From contig NZ_SJPT01000001.1 in assembly GCF_007860095.1 (NCBI RefSeq), positions 882,212 through 946,211 of the forward strand: 64,000 bases of DNA. Direction: 5' to 3'. Below, one piece after another: positions 7,434-16,684 of the stretch (position 1 is its first letter; every line of letters starts with the position of its first letter). The stretch comes from Novipirellula galeiformis (GTDB taxonomy: Bacteria; Planctomycetota; Planctomycetia; Pirellulales; Pirellulaceae). The notes below the pieces were generated by a model that saw nothing but the letters and a program-made list of their open reading frames with translations, searched no databases and was not told the DNA's origin. The position numbers and the translations under genes are program-made.

Positions 7434-9890
7434 ATGACGCAACCAACTGAGAATCCCGACCGTGACGTTTTGGCTTCGGAATACTTCGATCTGATTCCGT
7501 TCCAACCGTATCCCGTCCAAGAAGAAGCCTTGCTGGCGTTTTTTACGAACGAGCAAGGAGTGCTGGTGTGTGCCCCCACCGGGACGGGGAAAACGCTGAT
7601 CGCCGAGGCTGCGGTGTATGAAGCGTTGCGGACCGGCAAACGAATGTACTACACCACGCCGCTGATCGCACTGACGGACCAAAAATTGGTCGAGCTTCGC
7701 GAGTCGGCCGTCCGCTGGGGATTTTCTGCGGACCAAGTCGGTTTGGTGACCGGCAATCGGACCGCCAACCCCGACGCCCCCGTGTTGGTGGTCGTCGCTG
7801 AAATTTTGCTCAATCGGTTACTCAATCCTGAGTCGTTTGATTTTGACAATGTTTCGTCGGTCGTGATGGATGAATTTCATTACTTCAACGATCCCGAACG
7901 TGGCATTGTTTGGGAGTTGACGCTCGGATTGCTGCCGGCACATATCCGCACAATGCTATTGAGTGCGACGGTGGGCAACGCCCTCGATTTCACCTCGTGG
8001 TTGTATCGATCGCACCAACGGCGGTTGCAATTGGTCTCGGGAACCGAACGCAAAGTGCCACTACAATTCGAGTGGGTTGAAGACGACATTCTGGCCGACT
8101 TTGCCGAAAAAATCGCCGCCGGAGACGAGGTCACGCGACGGACACCGTCGCTGCTGTTCTGTTTCAGCCGCTCGCAATGCTGGACCACCGCGGAACTGTT
8201 GAAAGGCAAAAGTTTAATCGACAAGACACGCCAAGCCGAATTGGCGGACTATTTGAACGCAGCCGATATGAGCGAAGGTGCGGGGCCAAAGCTGAAGGCG
8301 ATCCTGATGCGCGGCGTCGGTGTGCATCATGCGGGCGTGCTGCCGCGTTATCGGCGGATTGTTGAAGAGTTGTTCCAGCGGAAATTGTTGAGTTTTTGTG
8401 TGTGCACCGAAACGCTCGCCGCCGGCATCAATCTGCCCGCGCGAAGTGTGGTGTTACCCAGTTTGCTGAAAGGCCCGAAGGACAAAAAGAAACTGGTCGA
8501 TCCCTCGTCGGCGCAACAGATCTTTGGGCGCGCCGGGCGGCCTCAGTTCGACGACCGCGGCTATGTCTTTTCGTTGGCCCACGAAGACGACGTCAAAATC
8601 AATCGTTGGCGAGAAAAGTACGATTCGATTCCTGAGGACACCAAAGATCCGGGATTGATGAAGGCCAAAAAACAGCTCAAGAAAAAAATGCCCAAGCGGC
8701 GGAGTGGCGAATCGTATTGGACGGCGTTGCAATTTGAACAGTTGCAGCAAGCGGCCGCCGCGAATCTGTCCAGCCGAGGACGATTACCGTGGCGATTGCT
8801 CGCTTACTTGTTGGGTGAGAACGCCGAAGTGCAACCGATTCGCGATTTGGTCGGACGTCGCTTGTTGCCGCCCAAAGGCATCGAAGAGGCTCAGCGCGAT
8901 TTGAATCGGATGCTGATCACGTTGTGGACGGCCGGTTACATCGAACTTGATCCCAAGCCGCGAGCGGCTTCGCCCAAACTGATCAAGAAATCGAAAGACG
9001 ATGAGCCGGCGGTCAAAGCGACCGAAGGTTTGTTTGGCAATTTGCTGGATCAAATGCGGAGCGATGACGAGACCCAAAAGGCGAACGAAGAAGAGGACAA
9101 CCAAGATCCGGCTTTGATCGAAAGTCGTGGCTACGAGGTCGACGACTATCGACCGACGCTAGCGAAGCCGACCGACCGATTGGAACGCTTGGTGCATTTG
9201 AAAAGCATCAATCCGTTGTTTGGCGTTTACTTGGCCGACCAATTGGCGATCGCCGATCCGCAAGAACGAATCGCGGTGCTGGAAAGCGTTTTGGAGGTTC
9301 CTGGTTCGGTGGCTCGCTATGTGCGAATGCCTTCGTACGATGACATGCCCGCCGGCACGCTGGCAACGACGCGGTTGGATTCTCAATTGTTGACGATGGG
9401 GCTGGCGACGGCCGAGGAACTCGGGGCCAAGGGAGATGACGAAGAGGAAGAGGTGCGTGATCGCGGCTTCGGTCGTGTGATGTTTGACGAACCGCGGGTG
9501 TGGCCGTTGACGATTGGCGAAAAACTATTGCGGTTGTTTCGCGAAGAGTTTCCACGCGTGCACAACGTCAACGTACGTCCCGTTTGGATTGTCGGCGAGT
9601 TGCTCGAGTTTGGTGGCGATTTCAACAAGTACGTCACCGCGCGAAAGTTGCAAAAGGAAGAGGGGATCCTGTTTCGCCATTGTTTGCGGATGATTCTGTT
9701 GTTGGATGAGATGGCCAATGTTCCTCCGCTTGAATCGACCGTCGAGACCTGGGAAGATCCGCTCGACGATCTTGCGGATCTGTTGACCGAATCGTGTCGC
9801 AAGATCGACCCGCAGAGTACCGATGAAATTTTGTCGGACAGCAAAACACCGGTTGATGATTTGGTCGGACTCGGACGCCGCAACTCTTAG
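7434..9890 (+). CDS. Ski2-like DExH-box RNA/DNA helicase
   Basis: An 818-residue superfamily 2 helicase. Motif I APTGTGKT is at about residues 46-54, motif II DEFH near 145, motif III LSATVG near 180, and motif VI QIFGRAGRPQ near 362. DEFH and the GRAGRP form of motif VI point to the Ski2/Lhr side of the superfamily, as in bacterial HelY. The C-terminal half holds an acidic linker around residues 540-570 and a helical region of unknown structure. A role in RNA turnover or ribosome-related unwinding is likely for the family, but nothing here fixes the substrate. It is followed by lpxK after 64 bp on the same strand. Confidence 0.9.
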   Translation: MTQPTENPDRDVLASEYFDLIPFQPYPVQEEALLAFFTNEQGVLVCAPTGTGKTLIAEAAVYEALRTGKRMYYTTPLIALTDQKLVELRESAVRWGFSADQVGLVTGNRTANPDAPVLVVVAEILLNRLLNPESFDFDNVSSVVMDEFHYFNDPERGIVWELTLGLLPAHIRTMLLSATVGNALDFTSWLYRSHQRRLQLVSGTERKVPLQFEWVEDDILADFAEKIAAGDEVTRRTPSLLFCFSRSQCWTTAELLKGKSLIDKTRQAELADYLNAADMSEGAGPKLKAILMRGVGVHHAGVLPRYRRIVEELFQRKLLSFCVCTETLAAGINLPARSVVLPSLLKGPKDKKKLVDPSSAQQIFGRAGRPQFDDRGYVFSLAHEDDVKINRWREKYDSIPEDTKDPGLMKAKKQLKKKMPKRRSGESYWTALQFEQLQQAAAANLSSRGRLPWRLLAYLLGENAEVQPIRDLVGRRLLPPKGIEEAQRDLNRMLITLWTAGYIELDPKPRAASPKLIKKSKDDEPAVKATEGLFGNLLDQMRSDDETQKANEEEDNQDPALIESRGYEVDDYRPTLAKPTDRLERLVHLKSINPLFGVYLADQLAIADPQERIAVLESVLEVPGSVARYVRMPSYDDMPAGTLATTRLDSQLLTMGLATAEELGAKGDDEEEEVRDRGFGRVMFDEPRVWPLTIGEKLLRLFREEFPRVHNVNVRPVWIVGELLEFGGDFNKYVTARKLQKEEGILFRHCLRMILLLDEMANVPPLESTVETWEDPLDDLADLLTESCRKIDPQSTDEILSDSKTPVDDLVGLGRRNS

Positions 9891-9954
9891 CGTCGTCATC
9901 GATTTGCCTTTCACGCTAGAGCTGCCGATGCCACTTCAATCGGCTCGGAAATTT

Positions 9955-11076
9955 ATGGACTATCGATCAATTATGAACGGCCGGCGAAAAGGTCCGTTGG
10001 CCGCTGCGATGCGGGGTGGACTTTGGGTTGCCAGCCGAGCGTATGCCGTCGGCGTTTGGAAACGCAACCGTGGTTACGACGCCGGACAAGGGGTCGTGCA
10101 ATGTGATGTGCCGGTAATCAGCGTGGGCAACTTGACCACCGGCGGAACCGGAAAGACACCGGTCGTTTGTTTCTTGGCAAAATGGTTTCGCAGCCAAGGC
10201 ATCCGCGTAGGCATCGTCAGCCGCGGATATGGTCGCGGCGATGCCGATGCCAACGACGAGGCCCTTGAGCTGTATGCTCGGCTGCCGGATGTGCCTCACG
10301 TGCAAGATCCCGATCGTGTGGCCGCAGCAACGATCGCGGTCGACGAATTGGAAGTCCAACTGATTTTGATGGACGATGGGTTCCAGCACCGTCGCTTGCA
10401 TCGCGATTTGGATTTGGTGGTGGTTGATGCGACGGAGCCGTTTGGGTTTGGGCATTTGTTGCCACGCGGTCTATTGCGAGAACCGATTTCGAGCCTCGCG
10501 CGTGCCGACCTCGTCATCCTCAGCCGCTGTGATGCCGTCGCTGAGGATCGGCTGCGGTCGATTGAGCAGCAAATCGAGCGGGCTAACGCAGGGCTAGCGG
10601 TCGTGCGAAGTGCACACGTCCCGACCGCGTTGTTGGAGTACCCCAGCCTAGAAGTTCCGATCGAGGCGTTAGAAGGGTGCAACATCGCCGTCGTCTCTGC
10701 GATCGGAAATCCCGATGCCTTTCGAGAAACGTTGGTGCGATGTGGAGCAACGATCGTCGACTCGCGTGATTTGCCTGATCACGATCCTTATGCTCCTGAG
10801 ACCGTCGAGTCGTTGCGGACTTGGATTCGATCGTTGGGCGATTCGATTGCAATGGTCGTTTGCACTCACAAGGATCTAGTGAAGCTTTGCACCGATTCGC
10901 TTGGGGGCATTCGCTTAGCCGCATTGCTTGTCGAGCTCCGTTTGCAGCACCGCGATCAAGCTGATCTTGGCATAACGGAGGAGGACCCGAGGAGGAACCC
11001 GTTGACGGGGCTGCTTGAGAACATCGCGCAGCGGGTTCAACAAGACAGCGAAGGGGTCGAAGAGAAGGGATCTTGA
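9955..11076 (+). CDS. lpxK: Tetraacyldisaccharide 4'-kinase
   Basis: LpxK phosphorylates the 4'-position of the lipid A disaccharide at the inner membrane, so its presence implies an LPS outer membrane. The P-loop GNLTTGGTGKTP is at about residues 58-69, followed by VGIVSRGYGR and the MDDGFQHRRL motif diagnostic for LpxK, then FGFGHLLPRGLLREP. I chose ATG 9955 (373 residues) because it places the start at the same distance from the P-loop as in E. coli LpxK. ATG 9928 is a close alternative, and the frame is open back to 9823 inside the helicase gene. The stop codon lies inside a strong hairpin. Confidence 0.95.
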   Translation: MDYRSIMNGRRKGPLAAAMRGGLWVASRAYAVGVWKRNRGYDAGQGVVQCDVPVISVGNLTTGGTGKTPVVCFLAKWFRSQGIRVGIVSRGYGRGDADANDEALELYARLPDVPHVQDPDRVAAATIAVDELEVQLILMDDGFQHRRLHRDLDLVVVDATEPFGFGHLLPRGLLREPISSLARADLVILSRCDAVAEDRLRSIEQQIERANAGLAVVRSAHVPTALLEYPSLEVPIEALEGCNIAVVSAIGNPDAFRETLVRCGATIVDSRDLPDHDPYAPETVESLRTWIRSLGDSIAMVVCTHKDLVKLCTDSLGGIRLAALLVELRLQHRDQADLGITEEDPRRNPLTGLLENIAQRVQQDSEGVEEKGS

Positions 11077-11103
11077 ACGTCTCTTCCGTGCGAAGAGACG
11101 TTC
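11075..11103. terminator. Bidirectional stem-loop between lpxK and a small lipoprotein gene
   Basis: A perfect 12-bp inverted repeat, GAACGTCTCTTC and GAAGAGACGTTC, with a 5-base loop. It begins within the lpxK stop codon and sits between convergent genes. There is no long T-run on either side, so it may act with other factors or as an mRNA 3'-end stabiliser. Confidence 0.7.
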
Positions 11104-11141
11104 AGTTTGATCCGCAAAATCGAAGGAATCAATGCCTTCGC

Positions 11142-11354
11142 TTATTCAGTGGCAGGTGCTGCTTCTTCAGCTGCAGGGGTTTCAACAACCGCTGCTGGAG
11201 TTTCAGCAGCTGCAGTGGTGTTCGAATCAGCGGCATCTACTTCAACGGTTTCGTCGACGACGACTTCAGGTGGGGCAGGCGGCTTGCAGCCAACGGAGAC
11301 AACCATCAATGCAGCAGCCAAAAAGGTGGGGACGATCATTCGGAGAGTGGGCAC
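11142..11354 (-). CDS. Small lipoprotein with Ala/Pro/Glu/Thr-rich tail
   Basis: A 70-residue product beginning MPTLRMIVPTFLAAALMVVS with a lipobox VSVGC, so Cys23 should be lipidated. The mature part is about 48 residues of low-complexity sequence rich in A, P, E, V and T (TPAAVVETPAAEE) and is probably disordered. Such short acidic lipoproteins are common in planctomycetes and have no known role. The gene faces lpxK tail to tail across a stem-loop terminator. Confidence 0.75.
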   Translation of the reverse strand: MPTLRMIVPTFLAAALMVVSVGCKPPAPPEVVVDETVEVDAADSNTTAAAETPAAVVETPAAEEAAPATE

Positions 11355-11664
11355 TGAAAAAATCCTCAGTCTAAGAAAGGGGGGAAAGCGTTCGCACGAA
11401 AAATACGGGATTCGCCATGCAATGGCTTTCGTGAGAACGCAAAGGCCGTCATCGACCTTTGTTCTTCTATAGTGGACTCAGTTTTCTTCAAATTTGAAGG
11501 GGATGAGCGCAATAATCCTCCAATTCCTCACTAAAAATCAGGGACTCGGGTCAGTTTTAACGGTGAGGCTGAATTCATTTACGGTGAAAATCCGATTCCC
11601 CAAGGGAGCCCTGCTCGGGTTCGTCCCCCCGTTTGAACCCTTGTTTTTGGTCGAAGCGATTCTT
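11355..11664. other. 310-bp intergenic region with a 14-bp palindrome
   Basis: Lies between the divergent small lipoprotein (11354) and the secreted protein (11665). It contains the perfect palindrome CTTCAAATTTGAAG at 11486-11499, which could be an operator. A G-rich stretch, AGAAAGGGGGG, lies near 11375. The frame of the downstream gene is open back to 11494, but that part lacks protein-like features. Confidence 0.4.
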
Positions 11665-12042
11665 ATGAATACTCGTCACCTGATTCCCCTTTCGCTCGCT
11701 ATCGCCGCCATTTGGGGCGTGCTTTCCCAGCCGTCCTGGGCCCAGGAGGCTGAAACCCACGCGGAAGCCCAGGCCGAAGGTGAACACTCGTCACTCTTTG
11801 CGTCCACGGCGTCGCCCTCGGATTCCACCAGTCTCTCGCTGAGGCACGAGCGAACCCGGACGGCTGCGGAGATTCGGCAGGCTCGAGCACAGTATCGTTC
11901 CCAGCAGCGGATTGCTCGTATGGAGTACAATTTGTGGATCGGTCACGATCCGCTGCGACCAAATTGGAGTGCCACTCCAATGACCTCCAGCCGCTATGCG
12001 CCGCGACGCACTTATTACGTCCCTGTCTACGTTCATCACTAA
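11665..12042 (+). CDS. Secreted hypothetical protein
   Basis: A 125-residue product with a clear signal peptide: a basic start (MNTRH), a hydrophobic core and a likely cleavage after PSWA-Q. The mature protein has a helical, Arg/Gln-rich centre (EIRQARAQYRSQQR) followed by NLWIGHDPLRPNWS and a C-terminal tyrosine-rich YYVPVYVHH. I do not recognise a family. The ATG at 11665 was chosen because the signal peptide begins there. It is the first of three same-strand genes encoding small exported or hypothetical proteins (11.7-13.7 kb). Confidence 0.7.
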   Translation: MNTRHLIPLSLAIAAIWGVLSQPSWAQEAETHAEAQAEGEHSSLFASTASPSDSTSLSLRHERTRTAAEIRQARAQYRSQQRIARMEYNLWIGHDPLRPNWSATPMTSSRYAPRRTYYVPVYVHH

Positions 12043-12293
12043 GACGCCTCCGTTTTCTCCGAAAAACATCACCCGGCGCGTCCGCGACGGACCGCGTGAA
12101 GTCAGCATCGAGCGTCGTCCCCCCGCTAACGCTTCGATGCAGCAACGGCAGTGCGACGAAGTGCCACACATGCAGCGCATCTAAGTGATCGAATTTCTTT
12201 TCAGAATTCTCTTCAGTTTGCGCGAGGGATCGTCCGATGAGTGTATTGGGAGCGGAGTGACGATGTGCGGCACCGCCTGCGCCGAGATCTGTC

Positions 12294-13424
12294 GTGAAAC
12301 TCGCTCCATCATTTTCTCTCCTGTTGATGCTCGTCACAGGACTGGGTTCGCTAGGCTGTTCGCTTGTACCGGATACTCGCCAGCGTGAATCGCTGCACAA
12401 CCCGTTTCCACAGATGAAACGCGTCGCCGTGCTGCCGTTCTTTAACCAGAGCAATGAACCGACGCTCGACACGGGGTTGGTATCGGAAAGCTATTACGCG
12501 GCGTTGCAAGCGGTCCCTGGTTTTGAAGTCATGCCCATCGGCGTCACCCGAGCTCAGTGGCTGCAATATTCGGCAACTTACGGCGAGCCAACGACGGGGG
12601 CGGATTTCCAGCGGCTGGCCAAAAAGATGGGCGTAGAAGCGATTGTCGTCGGATCGGTCACCGATTTTCAGTCCTACTATCCGCCGCGGATGGCGATGAC
12701 GGTTCACTGGTACGCGGCCAACGAAGGCTTCCATCCGGTCCCCGCTGGCTACGGATTGCCATGGGGAACCGACAAAGAAAAACAGATTCCGCGACGGATC
12801 GTTCGCGAAGCGGAATTTGAACTTGCCCGCAGCCAGCTGGAAACGCAATCGCCACTTGCCTCGGATGAGCCCGCTGCGGTTGCCGGGAACAAGCTGCACC
12901 GTGTCTCTGGGGAGCTGCCCATGGACGTGAACCAACTTCGTCCGCCAACAACGACGGAGCTCGGTTTGCCGCCGGACACGTACGCCGATGTCGGACCGCC
13001 AGGATTGGGCGAGGATCAATATGTAGAGAGTCAAAGCGGAGGACCGTCGTTGGCCGACGAGGTCGGATTGGGAGTGTTCCGCGACGCATCGCCGGAGGCC
13101 CCGCTACCGCAGAATTGGCCGGACCCGACGGACTTGATTCCCGATCCCCCCTCCCCTGTGCGGCCGACGACCTTGGTCAATCATGATCCCGTGCTCTCCC
13201 ACACACGGATCTACCGAGGAGATGACTCTTATTTCACAAATCGACTCGCTGACTACGTTGAAACGGGCGATGATGCGCGTTCGGGAGGATGGCAGGGTTA
13301 TTTAAAACGTAGCGATGATTTCATTCGTTTCTGTTGTCACGTCCACATATCCGAAATGCTCGAATCCCGGGGTGGAAGTGACACAAGGGACCTCATCTTG
13401 CGGTGGCCGCTCAGCCGATACTGA
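12294..13424 (+). CDS. Lipoprotein with CsgG/LpoB-like N-terminal domain
   Basis: A 376-residue lipoprotein starting at a GTG codon. The signal sequence ends in a lipobox, LGSLGC, at about residues 17-22. The next 120 residues (MKRVAVLPFFNQS, then GFEVMPIGVTRAQW, then GVEAIVVGSVTDF) follow the pattern of the LpoB/CsgG/FlgO-like family: a conserved VAVLPF strand, a sensor-like middle and a GAD/GSV strand. The C-terminal half is proline-rich and low-complexity, then ends in a charged segment. Its place is probably the periplasmic face of the outer membrane, with a secretion or cell-envelope role. The family call rests on pattern only. Confidence 0.7.
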   Translation: MKLAPSFSLLLMLVTGLGSLGCSLVPDTRQRESLHNPFPQMKRVAVLPFFNQSNEPTLDTGLVSESYYAALQAVPGFEVMPIGVTRAQWLQYSATYGEPTTGADFQRLAKKMGVEAIVVGSVTDFQSYYPPRMAMTVHWYAANEGFHPVPAGYGLPWGTDKEKQIPRRIVREAEFELARSQLETQSPLASDEPAAVAGNKLHRVSGELPMDVNQLRPPTTTELGLPPDTYADVGPPGLGEDQYVESQSGGPSLADEVGLGVFRDASPEAPLPQNWPDPTDLIPDPPSPVRPTTLVNHDPVLSHTRIYRGDDSYFTNRLADYVETGDDARSGGWQGYLKRSDDFIRFCCHVHISEMLESRGGSDTRDLILRWPLSRY

Positions 13425-13434
13425 AGTCCAGGTA

Positions 13435-13452
13435 AGCCGGGTAAACCCGGCT
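13435..13452 (+). terminator. Possible terminator hairpin after the lipoprotein gene
   Basis: AGCCGGGT and ACCCGGCT form a perfect 8-bp inverted repeat around AA, 11 bases after the lipoprotein stop. It is followed by GTTTGG, not a true T-run, so it would be a weak terminator. Confidence 0.45.
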
Positions 13453-13496
13453 GTTTGGCAACAGCGTTGTGACTAGCAAATGGACACTTGCATCAA

Positions 13497-13742
13497 ATGG
13501 ATCAGGAAATCAATGTTTTAGCGCTGGTCAAGGGCGAAGAGCGGTTCATCTTCTTGTTCGATGATGTCAACCGTGATGAGACGCTGCGTCAATTAGCGCG
13601 TTTCGCTGCCGACCCGGACCTCGAGTTTTCATGGTATGACGCGGCGATGCTGAGCCGCAAAATCCGTGATGCCGTGCCAACCGAAGATGACATGCTGGCT
13701 AGCGAAGAGTTTGACAGTTTGTCGATCGACGACTTCCACTAA
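13497..13742 (+). CDS. Small conserved-type acidic hypothetical protein
   Basis: An 81-residue cytoplasmic protein without signal or membrane segment. It begins MDQEINVLALVKGEERFIF, has an alpha/beta pattern and ends in an acidic tail (DDMLASEEFDSLSIDDFH). I do not recognise the family. The steady alternation of strands and helices and the lack of rare codons support a real gene. The ATG at 13497 is preferred to an in-frame TTG at 13488. The downstream gap holds a dispersed repeat. Confidence 0.65.
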   Translation: MDQEINVLALVKGEERFIFLFDDVNRDETLRQLARFAADPDLEFSWYDAAMLSRKIRDAVPTEDDMLASEEFDSLSIDDFH

Positions 13743-13796
13743 GTCGCCGTCAACCGAGTCAAGCGTGATCATCCCTCGCGGACGCGTTGTGAAGTT

Positions 13797-13945
13797 GCGG
13801 ACGCGTTGTGAAGTTGCGCCATTGCTGTTTTTTCCAGCAAATCATCACCCGAAGCGTAATCGAGGGACTGAACCAAGATCGATTTTCCCTCGCTTACGCT
13901 TTGGGTTGTGAAAACTCGCACCGTTCAAAACTAACGCCTCCGGTG
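13797..13945. repeat. Dispersed palindromic intergenic repeat, copy 2
   Basis: Same element as at 5818-5960: CACCCGAAGCGTAATCGAGGGA, a spacer, then TTCCCTCGCTTACGCTTTGGGTT, flanked by GTGAAGTTGCG and TGTGAAAACTCG. Just before it, the 15-base string GCGGACGCGTTGTGAAG occurs twice in a row (near 13778 and 13797). The whole 13743-14135 gap is otherwise without a gene. Confidence 0.7.
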
Positions 13946-14135
13946 AAGATGCATCCAGCGGACGCTGGCACGTTGCGGCTGGTGAAATCAACACACCACC
14001 AGTCGATTGGCTACGGCGTGTAAAGACGTTCGAAATACGCCGGACGGTTCCACGCCGTCCCGCAAAAATAGGCAGCACGACAGACCGCCAAATGTCACTG
14101 CGACTTTCGCTACGCTCGAGCCCCCACTGCACTCC

Positions 14136-15038
14136 ATGCAAAGCGCGATCACTCAATTTTTGAAATACTTGGCGACCGAACGCAACGCGTCGGATCTGAC
14201 CATCAAAGCCTATCGTGAAGATCTGTTCGCGATGATGGAGTGGTTTCGCGCCACGCGTGGGAAGGTTCCCAAGCCGGATGCGTTATCACCTCAAGAGTTG
14301 CGTACCTTTCAAGCGGCGCTGCAAGAAGCGGGGTACGCAAGGACCACGATCGCACGCAAGCTCGCGTCGCTGCGTAGCTTCTATCGCTTTGCGATGCGAC
14401 AAGGGATCGCGACGCTCAATCCCGCCAAGCCACTTCGCAATCCGCGTCGGCAACGCAAGTTGCCTCTCGTGTTGAGCAATGAGGAAGTGGGCCGTTTGTT
14501 GCTGGCCCCTCCAAGTCATGATGTGGCGGGGCTTCGCGATCGAGCGATCTTGGAAACGATGTATTCCTCCGGCTTGCGTGTAAGCGAGTTGGTCGGACTG
14601 CGTGACCGTGATCTGGATTTCGATGAGCAAATTTTGCGTGTGCGCGGTAAAGGACGCAAGGAACGAATTAGTCCGCTGGGATCGTTTGCCATCAAGGCGA
14701 TCAAGAAATACGAACAACGGCGGGTCCGTGACCCCAAGACGGAGCAGCTCGGCCGCGATGCTCCGGTGTTCGTCAATCGTTTTGGCAACATTCTAACCAC
14801 ACGCAGCGTGGGACGAATGCTCGACAAACATATTGCCGTGGTGGGACTCGATTCACGCGTGAGTCCTCATACCTTGCGTCACAGTTTCGCGACGCATCTA
14901 CTTGATCGCGGCGCCGATATCCGTAGCGTACAAGAGTTGCTCGGACACAAAAGTCTTGCTACGACCCAAATCTATACGCACGTTAGCGCTGCGAATTTGT
15001 TGTCGGTCTACGAGAAAGCGCATCCGCGAGCAAGTTGA
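14136..15038 (+). CDS. Tyrosine recombinase, XerC/XerD family
   Basis: A 300-residue site-specific recombinase, the standard Xer length. Residues 1-90 form the SAM-like core-binding domain (FLKYLATERNASDLTIKAY). Residues 105-300 form the catalytic domain, with Arg in YSSGLRVSELVGL, Lys in RGKGRKERISP, HTLRHSFATHL, the GHKSLATTQIYTHV box and its nucleophilic Tyr. Xer proteins resolve chromosome dimers at dif. A second Xer gene is at 43917, so this could be one half of a XerC/XerD pair. Which is which cannot be decided here. ATG 14136 is chosen because the family homology begins there; the frame extends upstream to 14007. Confidence 0.92.
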   Translation: MQSAITQFLKYLATERNASDLTIKAYREDLFAMMEWFRATRGKVPKPDALSPQELRTFQAALQEAGYARTTIARKLASLRSFYRFAMRQGIATLNPAKPLRNPRRQRKLPLVLSNEEVGRLLLAPPSHDVAGLRDRAILETMYSSGLRVSELVGLRDRDLDFDEQILRVRGKGRKERISPLGSFAIKAIKKYEQRRVRDPKTEQLGRDAPVFVNRFGNILTTRSVGRMLDKHIAVVGLDSRVSPHTLRHSFATHLLDRGADIRSVQELLGHKSLATTQIYTHVSAANLLSVYEKAHPRAS

Positions 15039-15297
15039 AACTGTGGATGAGACTCCCTGACATGTCAAAGAGTCGAGCGGGAGCTCTGCACAAGGGACGG
15101 GGATGTGGTTCGATTTTTAGCTCTCGTTCTAACCCCAAAAACGCGTCTAACGCCAGATGACCGCTGCCGAAGCCAGACCCAAATCGGGTTGGCTTTTCAA
15201 GCAATCGATCGCGTCCCGGCTGGAACCGTCGATGCCCTTCTGAGCAATACGCAACAAGCGTATCAACCTCCAAGTTATCAACGGTGCACCCCATCCC

Positions 15298-16188
15298 CTA
15301 AGCGGCGCGCAAACGCTTATTCACGCTTCGCGTTATACGCTTCAACCGAGCTATCGTACGTCGACGTATGCAAATCCCCAGCAGTCCCAAGTCTGGCTGC
15401 GAAGCATGCGACGCCATCAGACGTTTATTTCCGCCTTGAAAATGAAGCGAATGAAAACGGACCGCTTCATTGCCGTCTTTAAGTCGTCCATAGGGTAATG
15501 CATTCTTCCAATGAATTGACTTGCGGACGTCCCCTACAAAATCGCCCGTCACGTGCATGCCGGGGTCGATGATGCCACGCTCGTATGACTGATGCGAACT
15601 GGCAACTCGCTCAGGAAACTCGTGGGCGAAATACTCAAACGCTAACATATCGGAGATGCCTCCCAGTCCACCTTCTGATTGCCGCTGTTCGAAAAAGGCG
15701 TTTAACTTTGCATCGAGCGTTTCATCGGTGTACATGCGGAGCACGTAGTTGCAGAAATCTTCGAGTCCTTGCCGGTTCTGAACTAGTAGCGAGTGGCCAC
15801 TTTTCGCACAAATAACTAAGTCGACATCACTATATTGTTCCGCCAACTCAGACATGTCACTGTAGATCATGACATCAGAATCGTGACACCAGCAACGTTC
15901 GATGCCTTGCTCTTTCATCCACTGAAGCAGCACGAACCAACGTTGAAAACAGAACAGCTCGAATTTAATTCCATTCGTGCTGCGATGCTTATAAACCTTC
16001 TCAAATTCTTTCGCAGAATCAAAATGGTCGGCGACATCATAGTGCTGCGTAACCCATTTTATCTTCCGGTTCTTTCGGTCGCCTAGCAACGCAATAGGCA
16101 AGTCAGGATTGGTCAATTGAGCTTGACGTGTTGCAATCCACAGGTGTTCGGCAAATCCAGTATGGATAAAGACGATCGGAAGCGACAT
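15298..16188 (-). CDS. Putative glycosyltransferase (GT-A-like), AT-richer than neighbours
   Basis: A 296-residue protein beginning MSLPIVFIHTGFAEHLW. It has a nucleotide-sugar transferase look: an N-terminal sugar-nucleotide strand and loop, then a DSD motif in CWCHDSDVMIYSDM that fits the metal-binding DXD of GT-A enzymes, and WFVLLQWMKEQG before it. It ends in an Arg-rich helix (IRRRTIARLKRITR). No exact family is recognised. The region is visibly poorer in G+C than the genes on both sides, which suggests later acquisition. The frame is open upstream to 16476, but that extra 96 codons look unlike protein. The next gene, also minus-strand, is a glycosyltransferase 497 bp upstream. Confidence 0.7.
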   Translation of the reverse strand: MSLPIVFIHTGFAEHLWIATRQAQLTNPDLPIALLGDRKNRKIKWVTQHYDVADHFDSAKEFEKVYKHRSTNGIKFELFCFQRWFVLLQWMKEQGIERCWCHDSDVMIYSDMSELAEQYSDVDLVICAKSGHSLLVQNRQGLEDFCNYVLRMYTDETLDAKLNAFFEQRQSEGGLGGISDMLAFEYFAHEFPERVASSHQSYERGIIDPGMHVTGDFVGDVRKSIHWKNALPYGRLKDGNEAVRFHSLHFQGGNKRLMASHASQPDLGLLGICIRRRTIARLKRITRSVNKRLRAA

Positions 16189-16684
16189 TCGAATTGATCC
16201 TTCAAGATGTTTGGCCATGTAGAAAAATCGGTGGGGGAGGAATACAGGCTCTAAGCCTTTTAAAGGCTTGCAGGAGAAAAATGATCTCGTTGGGCATTCG
16301 GAAGTCTTATGTTCTACCGTGTTTTTGATTCGGAGCATCGAATCAGTGCAGATCAAAGCCAACATTATTTTGAAATGCCTTCGAGACTTATCGAGAGGCG
16401 TTCCGATTGTTTTTGGCGATCCACAGACGCTTCTAAGGATATCGTTTTTCTTTCCCATTCCAGCGATCTTTATCATCGCGGAGCAAGACGACTTTTTTGT
16501 CTGGATTCGTCATGCGTGCCGTTTCAAGAACCTAGGTCCGATGGCCGCTGCTACCGAAATGCGTGAAGATAATCGGCGGGTTGGACAACGAAAGATTCTG
16601 ATGGTGACGTGGACGGCGGTGAGTACCTTTGGCATGCGCGTCTTAGCCCTCAAGCGGATGGCTCAGAAGTCCGTCCTGCGGGGA
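16189..16684. other. 496-bp stretch without a convincing gene
   Basis: Between two minus-strand glycosyltransferase genes. Both strands have open frames here (minus to 16476, plus 16268-16705), but neither shows recognisable motifs. A hairpin AAGCCTTT-T-AAAGGCTT lies at about 16254-16270, 66 bases upstream of the chosen start of the glycosyltransferase. Parts may be the remnant of a decayed gene. Confidence 0.35.

Noticed and set aside
16189-16476. N-terminal extension of the glycosyltransferase from 16188 to 16476
   Set aside because: The extra 96 residues have no family similarity, and a hairpin lies inside; the MSLPIVFIHTGF start at 16188 fits better.
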